DNA of 64,000 bases from JAWQFO01 sp033436665 (GCF_033436665.1 NZ_JAWQFO010000002.1:434001-498000); one strand, 5' to 3'; positions 44,565 to 54,280 are shown, numbered from the stretch's first letter. Numbers and translations: made by a program. The notes: a model not told the origin generated them from the letters alone.

Positions 44565-44978
44565 ATGAGGGTATTGACCATGATCGGCACCATCGTCCTC
44601 GTCGTCGTCATCGGACTGCTGGCCTACATCCGGCTGGCGCCCAGTGATCCTGCACGCTGGCACCAGCCGGTGCCCTATTCCGAGAACACGGACATGCAGA
44701 GCGGCGCGGCCCGCGTGATAAAGGCGGAACCGAACGCGCTGGCGCGCATCGACGCGGCAGCGCGGGGCCTGCAGCGCACTTCGGTTCTGGCCGGTTCGGT
44801 CGAGGAGGGACGCATCACCTACGTCACGCGGTCTGCCGTGTTCGGGTTTCCGGATTACACGACCGTCGAGCAGAACGACAAACAACTGAAGCTCTACGCG
44901 CGCCAGCGCTTCGGGCGCTCAGATTTCGGCGTCAACCGCGACCGACTGGAGCAACTGCTGGCCGCCCTCGAGGCTTGA
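44565..44978 (+). CDS. DUF1499 family protein
   Basis: 137 aa. One N-terminal membrane helix or uncleaved signal anchor (about 3-24) is followed by a DUF1499 domain: IDAAARGLQRTSVLAGSVEEGRITYVTRSAVFGFPDYTTVE and RQRFGRSDFGVNRDRLEQLLAAL. The family is widespread and uncharacterised. Its last 60 nt overlap the 3' end of the convergent gene at 44919. Confidence 0.82.
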   Translation: MRVLTMIGTIVLVVVIGLLAYIRLAPSDPARWHQPVPYSENTDMQSGAARVIKAEPNALARIDAAARGLQRTSVLAGSVEEGRITYVTRSAVFGFPDYTTVEQNDKQLKLYARQRFGRSDFGVNRDRLEQLLAALEA

Positions 44979-45206
44979 GGACAGGCAACCCGGCTCGACC
45001 TCGCGCCACATCGGCACGTTGAGCGACATCTGGCACTGCGCCATGAACATGCGCCCGTCGACCTGCATGCAGATGGTCTCACCCAGTTCCACGCGCGCGC
45101 CCGAGCGGTCCGTGCAGTAGCATTCGACCGTGCGCCCGTCGGGATAGGTCACGTCCGCAAGCGCGGGACCGGTCAGCAACAGCAGCAGGGCGGCAAGACG
45201 TTTCAT
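44919..45206 (-). CDS. Small exported cysteine-rich protein
   Basis: 95 aa with a clear signal peptide (MKRLAALLLLLTGPALA, cleavage about 17/18). The mature part has five cysteines (29, 31, 46, 58, 74) in ECYCTD, ETICMQVDG, AQCQMS and PGCLSS, implying periplasmic disulfides. No function is known to me; similar small proteins occur in Rhodobacteraceae. The last 20 residues are encoded antisense to the end of the DUF1499 gene, an unusual overlap that could mean an eroded stop in one of the two genes. Confidence 0.7.
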   Translation of the reverse strand: MKRLAALLLLLTGPALADVTYPDGRTVECYCTDRSGARVELGETICMQVDGRMFMAQCQMSLNVPMWREVEPGCLSSSLEGGQQLLQSVAVDAEI

Positions 45207-45269
45207 GGCCGAAAACCTAGCATGCGCGCCAGACTTGACCAAAGCCTTTCAACCCGTCACAGACCGGCC

Positions 45270-46325
45270 ATGATCCCGATGGACCGCCTGCACCAGATCA
45301 CCCAGAGGTTCCAGTACCTCGAGGCCGCCATGAGCCAGGGCGGCGCTTCGGCGGATATTGCGAAGCTGGCCAAGGAATACTCGGATCTGCGACCGGTGGT
45401 CGAACAGATCGCCGCCTACCGGCAGCTGTTGTCGGACATGGACGAAGCCCGCGAGATGCTGTCCGATCCCGACATGGCCGAGCTTGCCGAGGAGGAGATG
45501 CCGCGGCTGAAGGCGGAACTGCCCAAGGCCGAGGCCGCGCTGCAACTGGCGCTCCTGCCCAAGGACGAGGCCGATGCGCGGCCCGCCATGCTCGAGATCC
45601 GCCCCGGCACCGGTGGCGACGAGGCGGCGCTTTTCGCGGGCGACCTGCTGCGCATGTACCAGCGCTATGCCGAGGCGCGCGGCTGGCAATTCGAGATCGT
45701 CGAGATGCAGGAAAGCGAGCTGGGCGGCGTCAAGGAAGCGGTGATCCACATCAAGGGCGACAACGTCTTCGCCCGGCTCAAGTACGAAAGCGGCGTGCAC
45801 CGTGTCCAGCGCGTGCCGGCGACCGAGAGCGGCGGGCGCATCCACACCTCCGCCGCGACCGTCGCCGTGCTGCCCGAGGCGCAGGATGTCGACATCCAGA
45901 TCGACGCGAACGACCTGCGCATCGACACCATGCGCGCGTCCGGGGCGGGCGGTCAGCACGTCAACACGACCGACTCGGCGGTGCGCATCACCCACCTGCC
46001 GACCGGAATTGTGGTCACAAGCTCCGAGAAATCCCAGCACCGCAACCGCGAGAAGGCGATGCAGGTGCTCAAAGCGCGGCTTTATGATCTCGAACGCAGC
46101 CGGGCGGACTCCGAGCGCTCGGCGGATCGCGCCGCGCAGGTCGGCTCGGGCGACCGGTCCGAACGGATCCGTACCTACAATTTCCCGCAGGGTCGGATGA
46201 CGGATCACCGGATCAACCTGACGCTCTACCGGCTCGATGCGGTGATGCAGGGCGATCTCGACGAGATCGTCGACGCGCTGACGGCTGACGCGCAGGCGCG
46301 GCAGATGGCGGAGATGGGCGCGTGA
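45270..46325 (+). CDS. prfA: Peptide chain release factor 1
   Basis: 351 aa. It recognises UAA/UAG in the ribosomal A site through its PxT-type tripeptide and triggers hydrolysis through the GGQ loop (RASGAGGQHVNTTDSA near 222-237). EIRPGTGGDEAALFAGDL is the RF1/RF2 core signature. The start at 45270 (MIPMDRLHQI) matches homologues. Followed by prmC with a 4-nt overlap. Confidence 0.96.
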   Translation: MIPMDRLHQITQRFQYLEAAMSQGGASADIAKLAKEYSDLRPVVEQIAAYRQLLSDMDEAREMLSDPDMAELAEEEMPRLKAELPKAEAALQLALLPKDEADARPAMLEIRPGTGGDEAALFAGDLLRMYQRYAEARGWQFEIVEMQESELGGVKEAVIHIKGDNVFARLKYESGVHRVQRVPATESGGRIHTSAATVAVLPEAQDVDIQIDANDLRIDTMRASGAGGQHVNTTDSAVRITHLPTGIVVTSSEKSQHRNREKAMQVLKARLYDLERSRADSERSADRAAQVGSGDRSERIRTYNFPQGRMTDHRINLTLYRLDAVMQGDLDEIVDALTADAQARQMAEMGA

Positions 46326-47179
46326 GCGATCCATCTCTGCCCCCGGTCACCGCGGCCCAGGCGATGGTCGCGGCGACAGCGCGCCTGCGTGCGGCCGGCG
46401 TGCCGGACCCGGCGCGCGACGCCCGTATCCTGCTGGCACACGCGGCGCGCGTCGATGCGGCGCGGGTCACGCTGATCGCACCCGAGGATATCGCGCCCGA
46501 GATCGCCGAGCGCTACGAACAGCTGATCGCGCTGCGGGCGATCCGGGTGCCGGTCTCGCAGCTGATCGGCGAGCGCGAGTTCTACGGACGCCGGTTCAAG
46601 ATCTCGCGCGAGGTGCTCGACCCGCGCCCCGAAACCGAAACCCTGATCGAGGCGGCGCTGGCGGAGGATTTCGAGCGCGTGCTCGACCTCGGGACAGGAT
46701 CGGGCTGCATCCTCGTCACCCTGCTGGCCGAGCGTCCGCAGGCGCGCGGTGTCGGCGTCGATGTGAGCGAGGCCGCCTGCCTGCAGGCCAGCGCCAATGC
46801 GGTCCTGCACGAGGTCGCCGGGCGGGTCGCGATCCTGCAGTCAGACTGGTTCGACGCGGTCGAGGGGCGGTACGACCTGATCGTGTCGAACCCGCCCTAC
46901 TTGGCCGCCGAAGAGATGGACGAGGTGGCGCCCGAGTTGCGCGATCACGAGCCGCGCCGCGCCCTGACCGATGGAAGGGACGGGCTGAGCGCCTACCGCG
47001 TCATCGCGCGCGAGGCGCAGGCGCATCTCACCCCCGCTGGCCGCGTCATCGCCGAATTCGGCTGGCGCCAGGGGGCCGAGGTGGCGCGGATCTTCCGCGA
47101 GGAGGGCTGGGCACAGGTCGCGATTCTTCCCGACCTCGACGGCCGCGACCGCGTGGTCTGCGCCTCGAGTCCGTCCTGA
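46322..47179 (+). CDS. prmC: Release factor glutamine methyltransferase
   Basis: 285 aa, GTG start overlapping the prfA stop (GTGA). A class I SAM methyltransferase that methylates the GGQ glutamine of RF1 and RF2. The SAM-binding VLDLGTGSGCILVTLLAE is near 120-137 and the catalytic NPPY near 190. Substrate and enzyme are encoded in one transcript. Confidence 0.95.
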   Translation: MSDPSLPPVTAAQAMVAATARLRAAGVPDPARDARILLAHAARVDAARVTLIAPEDIAPEIAERYEQLIALRAIRVPVSQLIGEREFYGRRFKISREVLDPRPETETLIEAALAEDFERVLDLGTGSGCILVTLLAERPQARGVGVDVSEAACLQASANAVLHEVAGRVAILQSDWFDAVEGRYDLIVSNPPYLAAEEMDEVAPELRDHEPRRALTDGRDGLSAYRVIAREAQAHLTPAGRVIAEFGWRQGAEVARIFREEGWAQVAILPDLDGRDRVVCASSPS

Positions 47180-47399
47180 AAGCCTCGTAATGGCGGGAAA
47201 ATGCCAAAAAAGCCGGTGTTTCGGCCATTTGCGCTTGCGAGCGGGCCGATCCCGTGCTTATTCAGAGTCGTTGCAGCGGTGGATGCCCTCCAGGCGGTCC
47301 CGCGCGGCGTATGCCCAACATGACCTCATCCGGTAAATCCCATCGCGCTCTGTGCGCTTCCGGTCATACGATACACAGCACGAAGGCTGAGCAGACTTC

Positions 47400-47987
47400 A
47401 TGAAATCATCGAGATCCCGGTCCCGCTCGAAGAGCAACCGTAACCGGTCCAACAACTCGTCTGGTGGCAACATCGTCAACCGGGTGTTCGACAGCAACGG
47501 GCCGGAAGGCAAGGTGCGCGGGACGCCGCAGCAGATCATCGAGAAGTACAACCAGCTTGCGCGCGATGCGCAGCTGTCGAACGATCGCGTCGCGGCCGAG
47601 AACTTCCAGCAGCATGCCGAGCATTACACGCGCCTTCTGAGCGAGGCGCAGCGCGAGATCGACAACCGCCGCGAAGAGCAGGAACGCCAGAACCGCGAGC
47701 GCCAGGCCGAGCGCGATCGCGAACGCGCCGAGCGGCAGGAACGCGAAGCCGCCCAGCAGCAGGAGCGTGAAGCGGCGCAGCAGAAGAACGCGGGTCCCAG
47801 CGAGTTCGCCGAACCGTCGCAATCCGACGATGAGGGCGGCGAAAGCAACCTGGTCGAGACCCCGGAAAGCCAGCCCAAGAAGCAGCGCGCCCCGCGCCGC
47901 AAGCCGCGCCAGAAGGCCGAACAACCCGCCGAGACGTCCGGCGGGCAGGGTGGCGACGGCGGCGATGCGCCCAAGGCGGCCGAGTAG
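47400..47987 (+). CDS. DUF4167 domain-containing protein
   Basis: 195 aa. The N-terminus is Ser/Arg/Asn-rich and basic (RSRSRSKSNRNRSNNSS). The DUF4167 core VNRVFDSNGPEGKVRGTPQQIIEKYNQLARDAQLSNDRVAAENFQQHAEHY covers about 27-77 in two blocks. The remainder is a charged coiled-coil (EEQERQNRERQAERDRERAE) and a Lys/Pro-rich tail. The family is nearly restricted to alphaproteobacteria and often follows prmC; the basic head suggests nucleic-acid binding. The 220-nt spacer upstream has no gene. Confidence 0.88.
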   Translation: MKSSRSRSRSKSNRNRSNNSSGGNIVNRVFDSNGPEGKVRGTPQQIIEKYNQLARDAQLSNDRVAAENFQQHAEHYTRLLSEAQREIDNRREEQERQNRERQAERDRERAERQEREAAQQQEREAAQQKNAGPSEFAEPSQSDDEGGESNLVETPESQPKKQRAPRRKPRQKAEQPAETSGGQGGDGGDAPKAAE

Positions 47988-47990
47988 GCC

Positions 47991-48833
47991 TCAGCCTTTC
48001 GCGATTTCCCGCGCCAGCGCGCAGAAGCCTTCCAGAGACACCTGTTCGGCCCTGTCGGTCGGCGCGATCCCGGCGGCGCGCAGCCGCGCCTCGATGTCGG
48101 GCGCCTGACCTTTCAGCGATGCGCGCAGCATCTTGCGGCGCTGGTTGAAGGCCGCGGCCACCACCCGTGACAGCACGCCCGCATCGGCCTCGAAGCGCGG
48201 TTCCGGCAAGGCAGTGAGATGCACCACCGCGCTCGACACCTTGGGTGCCGGGGTGAAGGCTTCGGGCGGCAGGCTCATGGCGATACGTGCCTCGCAGCGC
48301 CACTGCGCGAGGATCGCAAGCCGGCCGTAGGCTTTGGACCCCGGCTGCGCCACGATGCGCTCGGCCACCTCGCGCTGGAACATCAGCGTGAGGTTTTGCC
48401 AAAACGGCGGCCAGGTGTCGGGCGTCAGCCAGCGAACCAAGAGTTCCGTTCCGACGTTGTAAGGCAGGTTGGCGGCGATCCGGATGGGCGGGGTGAGATG
48501 CGCGAGCGGGTCGACCTGCAGCGCGTCGCCCTCGATGACCTGCAGCCGGCCGGGGTAGGCGGCGGCGATCTCGGCCAGTGCCGGCAGGCAGCGCCGGTCT
48601 TTCTCGATCGCCAGGACCTTGCGCGCACCGCTGGCCAGGAGACCCCGGGTCAGCCCGCCGGGGCCGGGGCCGATTTCCAGCACGTCGCAGTTGGTCAGGT
48701 CGCCGGCCTGCCGCGCGATCTTCGACGTGAGGTTCAGATCCAACAGGAAGTTCTGGCCCAGCGACTTGCGCGCGGCAAGATCGTGCCTGCGGATCACCTC
48801 GCGCAGCGGAGGCAGATCGTCGATGCCGCTCAT
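47991..48833 (-). CDS. rsmA: 16S rRNA dimethyladenosine transferase
   Basis: A 280-aa KsgA-family enzyme that dimethylates two adjacent adenosines near the 3' end of 16S rRNA. It has LGQNFLLDLNLTSKIARQAG near 20, the SAM site VLEIGPGPGGLTRGLL near 50 and the catalytic NLPYNVGT near 122. It is the last gene of the lptF-lptG-lptD-surA-pdxA-rsmA series. Confidence 0.96.
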   Translation of the reverse strand: MSGIDDLPPLREVIRRHDLAARKSLGQNFLLDLNLTSKIARQAGDLTNCDVLEIGPGPGGLTRGLLASGARKVLAIEKDRRCLPALAEIAAAYPGRLQVIEGDALQVDPLAHLTPPIRIAANLPYNVGTELLVRWLTPDTWPPFWQNLTLMFQREVAERIVAQPGSKAYGRLAILAQWRCEARIAMSLPPEAFTPAPKVSSAVVHLTALPEPRFEADAGVLSRVVAAAFNQRRKMLRASLKGQAPDIEARLRAAGIAPTDRAEQVSLEGFCALAREIAKG

Positions 48834-48840
48834 ATTCGCA

Positions 48841-49815
48841 TCAGTCCCGCCCGGCCAAACGTGCAGCGAGTTTCAACGCCTCGATCATGCTCGTCGGGTT
48901 GGCGATCCCCTTGCCCGCGATGTCGAAGGCGGTGCCGTGATCGGGCGAGGTGCGCACGAAGGGCAGGCCAAGGGTCACGTTCACGCCACGGTCGAAATCC
49001 AGCGTCTTGATCGGGATCAGTGCCTGGTCATGGTACATGCAGACCGCCGCGTCGTAGCTTTCGCGCGCGGCGGCGTGGAACATGGTGTCCGCCGGCAGCG
49101 GGCCGGAAAGGTCATGGCCCCCGCCGCGCATTTCGGTGACAAGACCGGCGATCCAATCGGTCTCCTCTGGCCCGATGGCGCCGCCCTCACCGGCGTGGGG
49201 GTTGAGCCCCGCCACCGCGATGCGCGGCGCGGGAATGCGGAAGCGCGTCTTCAGCGCCTCGACGGTGATCTCGATCGTCTCGCGCAGCAGCGCCGGCGTC
49301 AGGGCGCCGGGCACTTCGCTGAGCGGAATGTGGATGGTCGCCGGCACGACTCGCAGCCGGTCCGAGGCCAGCATCATCACCGAGCGCTCGACGCCTGATA
49401 ATGCGCCGAGGTACTCGGTGTGACCGGGATAGCGGAAGTCGGCACCGTCGATCAGCGCCTTCTTGTGGATCGGCGCGGTGCAGAGCGCCGAAGCCGCGCC
49501 TGCACGGACCAGGTCGACACATTCCGCGATGACCTCGACAACGCCTTGCGCGTTGCGCGGGTCGATCAATCCGGGCTCGGCATGACCGTCGAAACCGCGC
49601 ACCAGCACCGGCAGCGCCTCGCCGCAGACGGCACGGGCTTCGTCCATGTCGAGCACCGCACGCCAGGTCGCATCCGAGGGCAGGTGCCGCGGATCGCCCA
49701 TCCAGGCCATCGGCACCGCGTCCTTCAGCGCCTCCCACGCCTTGGTCGCGATCTCCGGACCGATGCCCGCCGGTTCGCCGCAGCTGATGACGACCGGCGC
49801 GGTGCGGTCATTCAT
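48841..49815 (-). CDS. pdxA: 4-Hydroxythreonine-4-phosphate dehydrogenase
   Basis: A 324-aa metal- and NAD-dependent enzyme of the DXP-dependent vitamin B6 pathway. Family motifs are SCGEPAGIGPEIATKAW near 10, TAPIHKKALIDGADFRYPGHTEYLG near 130, GLNPHAGEGGAIGPEE near 205 with metal-binding His, and YHDQALIPIKTLDFDRGVNVTLGLPFVRTSPDHGTAFDIAG split over about 263-303. The start at 49815 overlaps the surA stop by 4 nt. Confidence 0.95.
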   Translation of the reverse strand: MNDRTAPVVISCGEPAGIGPEIATKAWEALKDAVPMAWMGDPRHLPSDATWRAVLDMDEARAVCGEALPVLVRGFDGHAEPGLIDPRNAQGVVEVIAECVDLVRAGAASALCTAPIHKKALIDGADFRYPGHTEYLGALSGVERSVMMLASDRLRVVPATIHIPLSEVPGALTPALLRETIEITVEALKTRFRIPAPRIAVAGLNPHAGEGGAIGPEETDWIAGLVTEMRGGGHDLSGPLPADTMFHAAARESYDAAVCMYHDQALIPIKTLDFDRGVNVTLGLPFVRTSPDHGTAFDIAGKGIANPTSMIEALKLAARLAGRD

Positions 49816-51032
49816 CGCGCGATGATGCGGGCGTCGGCGCGCAGCTGCTCGAGCCAGCCGTCGGCGTAGGAATTGAGACGCTGGCTGCGCAGGGTCGAGG
49901 CCACGTCGGAGCGGTCGACATCGGCGTTCTGCGCGGCGGTGCGGCCACAGAGCATCAGGTAGACCAGCGTCTGCCCGTTGTTGCGGGTCAGTGCCGTCGA
50001 GACCTCGTTGGCGTCGAGCTTCGAGAGCTCGATGGCGATGTCCTGCGGGATCTCGGACGGCGCCTTGGAATCGCGCTCCAACACCTCTGGCGGCTGGCCT
50101 TCGGAGACGCCATAGAGGTCGTTGCAGACATCGGTCTCGGCCTTGATGCGCGCCGCACGCGTCAGCGCCGCCTCGCTGCGGCCGCCGGCGATGTAATAGA
50201 CCGCGTAATCGATCTCGGAGTACTCCTTGGCCGGTGCGCCTGTCTCTTCGATATCGCGCAGTTGGAAGATCGCCACCGCCTCGGGGATCGGAAGCGGGTC
50301 GGTGGTTTCGCCGGGCGCGAGGCCCAGCAGGATTGGGCGCAGCACGGGCGGCAGCTTGTCGAGGTCCTGCCAGGGCAGGCGCCCGCCGGCATCGCGCGAG
50401 GCGGTTGCCGAATACTGCCTTGCGAAATCCGAGAACTCGGCCTCGCTTTCGGAGGCCGCAATACGCTCGGCCAGCGCCAGCACCTCTTCGGCGCGGGCCG
50501 GCGGGGCGGGGATGATGATCTCGGAGACCAGAACCCGGATGCCGCCGGCGCCCACGGTGGCGGCAAGCGCGCGGTCGATCTCGGCGTCCGAGATATCGAT
50601 CCGGTTGCCGTAGCGCGCGCGCACGAGGTTGCGCCATGCGACGCCCGAGGAGACGAAATCGCGGAAGGTCTCGCGCGAGACCCCGGCACTTTCGAGCCGG
50701 GCGATGAACTCTTCCGCCGGCAGTTCGGCCCGCTGCGCGAATTCCGCCATGCCTTCCTCGACCTGTTCGGTGGTCAGGGTCAGTCCGACGCGCGCGACCT
50801 CCTGCGATTTCAGCCGGTCCTCGATCAGCGCCTCGATCGCGCCTTCGCGGTTCGCACCGGGCGAATTGAGCAGGCGCAGGAACCGTTCGCGCTGCTGCAC
50901 CTCGTATTCGGTGATCACGGCGTCGTTGACCTTGACGACCGGCGCAAAGAGGTTCTGTGCGAGGGCAGGTCCCGCCATGAGGGCCGCAACCAGCCCTGCA
51001 AGGATCGTCCGTCTTACGCCTGACCCGGTCAT
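49812..51032 (-). CDS. surA: Periplasmic peptidyl-prolyl isomerase / chaperone SurA
   Basis: About 406 aa. The signal peptide MTGSGVRRTILAGLVAALMAGPALA ends near 25, then a SurA N domain (about 30-150) and a PpiC parvulin domain (about 165-265; VSEIIIP, DAGGRLPWQDLDKLP). It escorts outer-membrane proteins such as LptD. Start options are ATG 51032, which gives a clean signal peptide and a 5-nt gap to lptD, and ATG 51050, which overlaps lptD by 13 nt; I prefer 51032. Position in the lpt operon supports the role. Confidence 0.9.
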   Translation of the reverse strand: MTGSGVRRTILAGLVAALMAGPALAQNLFAPVVKVNDAVITEYEVQQRERFLRLLNSPGANREGAIEALIEDRLKSQEVARVGLTLTTEQVEEGMAEFAQRAELPAEEFIARLESAGVSRETFRDFVSSGVAWRNLVRARYGNRIDISDAEIDRALAATVGAGGIRVLVSEIIIPAPPARAEEVLALAERIAASESEAEFSDFARQYSATASRDAGGRLPWQDLDKLPPVLRPILLGLAPGETTDPLPIPEAVAIFQLRDIEETGAPAKEYSEIDYAVYYIAGGRSEAALTRAARIKAETDVCNDLYGVSEGQPPEVLERDSKAPSEIPQDIAIELSKLDANEVSTALTRNNGQTLVYLMLCGRTAAQNADVDRSDVASTLRSQRLNSYADGWLEQLRADARIIAR

Positions 51033-51037
51033 CTCGC

Positions 51038-53176
51038 TCACTTTCCACATGATCTTGAGTAGTTTTCCGTTCCGTTCTGCGCGGAGAAGCCGCGCAGTCC
51101 GATGGTAAAGCCGAAACTGGTCGAAGGCTCAACACTTGTCGAGGAGGTATACCGGCGCTTCAGCGAAAGATCGACCGTGACGCATTCGTTGGTGTAGACC
51201 ACGCCCACGCCCGCCGTGGCGGCCCGGTCCGAGGCCAGATCGAAACGCCAGTCGGCGCCCACGCTCCAATTGCGGCTGACATCGTATTCGCCCTCGAAGC
51301 TCACTTCCGAGACGTCGTTGTCGCGCATTTCGTCCGGATCCTCGATCAGCCACAGATAGCTCGTGGCGAAGCGCACGCGCGGGCGGATGAAATGGCCACG
51401 GATCTCGGACTTGGTGAAATCGAAGCCGCCGTCGAAGAGAGAGCGTGCGCTGATCGCCCAGCCGTTGTCGGTCTTGATCTGGCCCGCCAGAAGGTAGTCG
51501 GAACTGGTGCCGCGCAGGCCGGAGCTTTCGGTGAAGCTGGCGTCGGACTCCTCACTCAGGACCTGGCCCAGCGTGAGGTGGGCCTGCCAGCCGCGCGGAT
51601 CGAATCGCGCCCAGTTGACGCCGAGCGCCGTGACCACGCCGCGCTCGCGCCGGTCGGGGCGCGGGAAGCGCGAGAGGCTGAGCAGATTGCCCTCGTCGAA
51701 CTCGACCAGCGTGCTTTCCTCGTTGGGCAGGTCGAGCGCGTTGTCGTCGACCCACGCGAGCTGTGCCAGCGGTTCGAGGAACTGCGTCGCGCCGCCCGCT
51801 TCGGTGCGCGACATCGGGTAGCGCAGGGCCAGGGCGGCCTGGGGGGTCAGCGCGCTCTGGTCGTCGGGAAAGGTGCTGTCCTGCTTGATGTCGAAGAAAT
51901 CCGCGACGGCGCCGGCACGGGCCTCGGCCACCAGGCCCTGTGACAGTGTCCATGTGCGCAGCCATTCGGCGCGGGCGTTGATCCGGTTGACGTCGCGGCC
52001 GACGATGTCCTGCGTCGACGACCGCTGGTGGCTGTGCAGGTTGAGACCGAGACGCAGCTCGCCACCGACGGCCGAGGGGAACAGCCGCGCTTCGTAGACC
52101 GCGTCGCCGATCAGCGTCGGCAGGGTCGAATTGTCTTCGTTGTCGCGCAGTGAGTGGTACTTGATCAGACTGCCGCCGACGAACTCGTCCCGGCGCGCGC
52201 GGCTGATCGCGATCTCGCTCTTGAGCCGGTCCTTGTCCGAGTAGTCGTAGTCAAGCAGGTAGGCGTCGTCGGTGGTAGTCTCGATGGCGAAATCGAGCTT
52301 GAAGTCGCGCGGAAGATCGAAGCTGCCGTAGCCGAAGAGATAGGCGCGGGTCTCGCCCGGCAGCTGATCGTCGCGCGAGGCCGCGCCGTTGAACTCGATC
52401 CGGCCATTGCGGAAGGCTTCGCGGTAGCGGAATTCCAGCGTCTTGGTCTTGCCCGAGATGTAGGGCGTCAGGGTCAGGTCGCGGCTGGGTCCGATGGTGA
52501 AGAAATAGGGGATCTTGACCCCGGTGCCGAGCTGCGAAGTGGTGCGCACGGACGGGATCAGGAAACCGGTGGTGCGCTCGACCGTGGGATCGGGCAGGCG
52601 CAGGCGCGGAAAGTAGAAGATCGGCAGATCGTAGATCCGGAACTGCGCGCCTTCGAAATAGATCTGGCGTTCGAGATCGTCGTGCACAACGCGCCGGGCG
52701 CGGATCTGCCACAGCGGCGGCCGGCCGTCCTCGCAGACTTTGCACGAGGTGACGGCGGTCTTGTAGAGCTGGCTGTAGCGACCGTCGACGCGGTTGATCT
52801 GGACCGCCGCGAGTTGCAGTTGCCGGTTCAGGACCAGCCGCGCGCTGGTCAGCAGACCGGATTCCAATTCCGGGTCAAGTTCGGCGGCTGAGGCGAGGAT
52901 CGCCACGCTCTCGCCGTCGCGCAACGTAATCGGCCCGGTTATGTCGAGCGCGCCGCTGCGCTGGTCATAGCGGATTTCCTGCGCGCGGATGCGGGTCGTG
53001 CCCTGGAAGGCCTCGACATTGCCGCGCGCCACCAGCACGCGCTCGGGCGTGATGAACAGTTCGTCGGCCACCAGAACGGCGGGTTCCGGCGGGGCCTCAG
53101 CCGACGCGGCCTGCGCCGAGACGTCACGCGGCAGGCAGAGCAGGACCGCCAGCAGGATCAGGATGGGCAGGCGCAT
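51038..53176 (-). CDS. lptD: LPS-assembly protein LptD
   Basis: 712 aa. A signal peptide ends after VSA (about 21), a periplasmic OstA/LptA-like jelly-roll follows (about 35-130), and the rest is a large beta-barrel. It forms the outer-membrane LPS translocon with LptE. Mature cysteines are at 145 and 148 (SCKVC), near 665 (NECV) and next to the C-terminus (SRSCGK), giving two possible disulfide pairs as in the E. coli protein though spaced differently. It lies 3 nt downstream of lptG. Confidence 0.94.
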   Translation of the reverse strand: MRLPILILLAVLLCLPRDVSAQAASAEAPPEPAVLVADELFITPERVLVARGNVEAFQGTTRIRAQEIRYDQRSGALDITGPITLRDGESVAILASAAELDPELESGLLTSARLVLNRQLQLAAVQINRVDGRYSQLYKTAVTSCKVCEDGRPPLWQIRARRVVHDDLERQIYFEGAQFRIYDLPIFYFPRLRLPDPTVERTTGFLIPSVRTTSQLGTGVKIPYFFTIGPSRDLTLTPYISGKTKTLEFRYREAFRNGRIEFNGAASRDDQLPGETRAYLFGYGSFDLPRDFKLDFAIETTTDDAYLLDYDYSDKDRLKSEIAISRARRDEFVGGSLIKYHSLRDNEDNSTLPTLIGDAVYEARLFPSAVGGELRLGLNLHSHQRSSTQDIVGRDVNRINARAEWLRTWTLSQGLVAEARAGAVADFFDIKQDSTFPDDQSALTPQAALALRYPMSRTEAGGATQFLEPLAQLAWVDDNALDLPNEESTLVEFDEGNLLSLSRFPRPDRRERGVVTALGVNWARFDPRGWQAHLTLGQVLSEESDASFTESSGLRGTSSDYLLAGQIKTDNGWAISARSLFDGGFDFTKSEIRGHFIRPRVRFATSYLWLIEDPDEMRDNDVSEVSFEGEYDVSRNWSVGADWRFDLASDRAATAGVGVVYTNECVTVDLSLKRRYTSSTSVEPSTSFGFTIGLRGFSAQNGTENYSRSCGK

Positions 53177-53179
53177 CGC

Positions 53180-54280
53180 TCAGCCGTCCTCCCGGTGCAG
53201 CAGGAAGCCCATCGCAAGCAGCGTGCCGGCCACGGGCGGCGCCCAGGCCGCGAGCAGGATCGGAATCTGCCCGTTCTCGCCGAGGATCTGCGCGAAGCTG
53301 CGGATGAAGTAGAGCGTGAAGCCCAGCAGGATCGAGCTCAGGACCGCGACGCCGGTGCCCCCGAACCGGGTATGGCGCATGGTGAAGGCCGAAGCGATCA
53401 GCACCATCGAGACGAGGAAAAGCGGACGGGCCAGCTCGGACTGGAACCAGACCCGGTGACGCCGCGCGGAAAAACCCGATTCCTCGAGCTGCGCGATGAA
53501 TCGCGGCATCTCCCAGATCGACACGGCATTGGGATTGCCAAAGCTTTCACGGATGCGTTCCAGCGTCAGGCTCGACGGGATCTCGAGGTTTGCGTCCTCA
53601 CGTGCGTTGGCCTCGGCGTTGGTTCCCACCTCAAGCGGCCAGGACTTGGCGTCGCGCAGCTGCCAGGCGCCGTCGCGCAACGAGGCGCTCTCGGCCTCGA
53701 TGCGCTGCACCGGCCCGCCGCCGGGCGCGTAGCCGATGATGGTCACGTCATAGAGTACAGAGGCGTCGGCATTCGACCGCCAGGCGCGGATCACGCTCTG
53801 CCCGTCTTCGCCGCCTTGGCGCAGCCACAGCCCCTCGGAGGAAATCGAGAAGCTCGACGCGCGCCCGGTCTTGTACTCTTCGGACAGCTCGGAATAGCGC
53901 TTGGATGCGGCCGCCACGATCGGGTTCAGCGTCGAGACGGCCAGCCCGCCGATGACCAGCGCCACCGTCACCGGCGCAAAAAGCGCGCGGATCGCCGAGC
54001 GCCCCGCGGCCCGGGTCACCACCAGTTCCGAGGTGCGCGCAAGCCCGATGAAAAGCGCGATCGTCGCCAGCATGGTGATCAGCGGCAGGATCAGGTTGAT
54101 GGTCTCGGGCGCCGCGAGGAAGGTCAGCCCGACCAGCTGTGCGAAGCTGACGTCGTCGCTGCTGGAGAACCGGCGCGACTGGTCGACGAACTCGACAAGC
54201 GCGACCAGCGTGAAAAGCACGACCGTCAGGACGAGGAAGGCGTAAAGGAAACGCCGGGCGAAATACGTGTGCAGGATCAT
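53180..54280 (-). CDS. lptG: LPS export ABC transporter permease LptG
   Basis: A 366-aa inner-membrane permease of the LptB2FG exporter. It has about six membrane helices: three N-terminal (about 8-30, 55-80, 92-115) and three C-terminal (about 280-360), enclosing a periplasmic beta-jelly-roll. The start at 54280 (MILHTYFARRFLYAFL) is chosen because the longer frame runs into lptF coding. It overlaps the lptF stop by 4 nt. lptB and lptC are not in this window. Confidence 0.93.
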   Translation of the reverse strand: MILHTYFARRFLYAFLVLTVVLFTLVALVEFVDQSRRFSSSDDVSFAQLVGLTFLAAPETINLILPLITMLATIALFIGLARTSELVVTRAAGRSAIRALFAPVTVALVIGGLAVSTLNPIVAAASKRYSELSEEYKTGRASSFSISSEGLWLRQGGEDGQSVIRAWRSNADASVLYDVTIIGYAPGGGPVQRIEAESASLRDGAWQLRDAKSWPLEVGTNAEANAREDANLEIPSSLTLERIRESFGNPNAVSIWEMPRFIAQLEESGFSARRHRVWFQSELARPLFLVSMVLIASAFTMRHTRFGGTGVAVLSSILLGFTLYFIRSFAQILGENGQIPILLAAWAPPVAGTLLAMGFLLHREDG

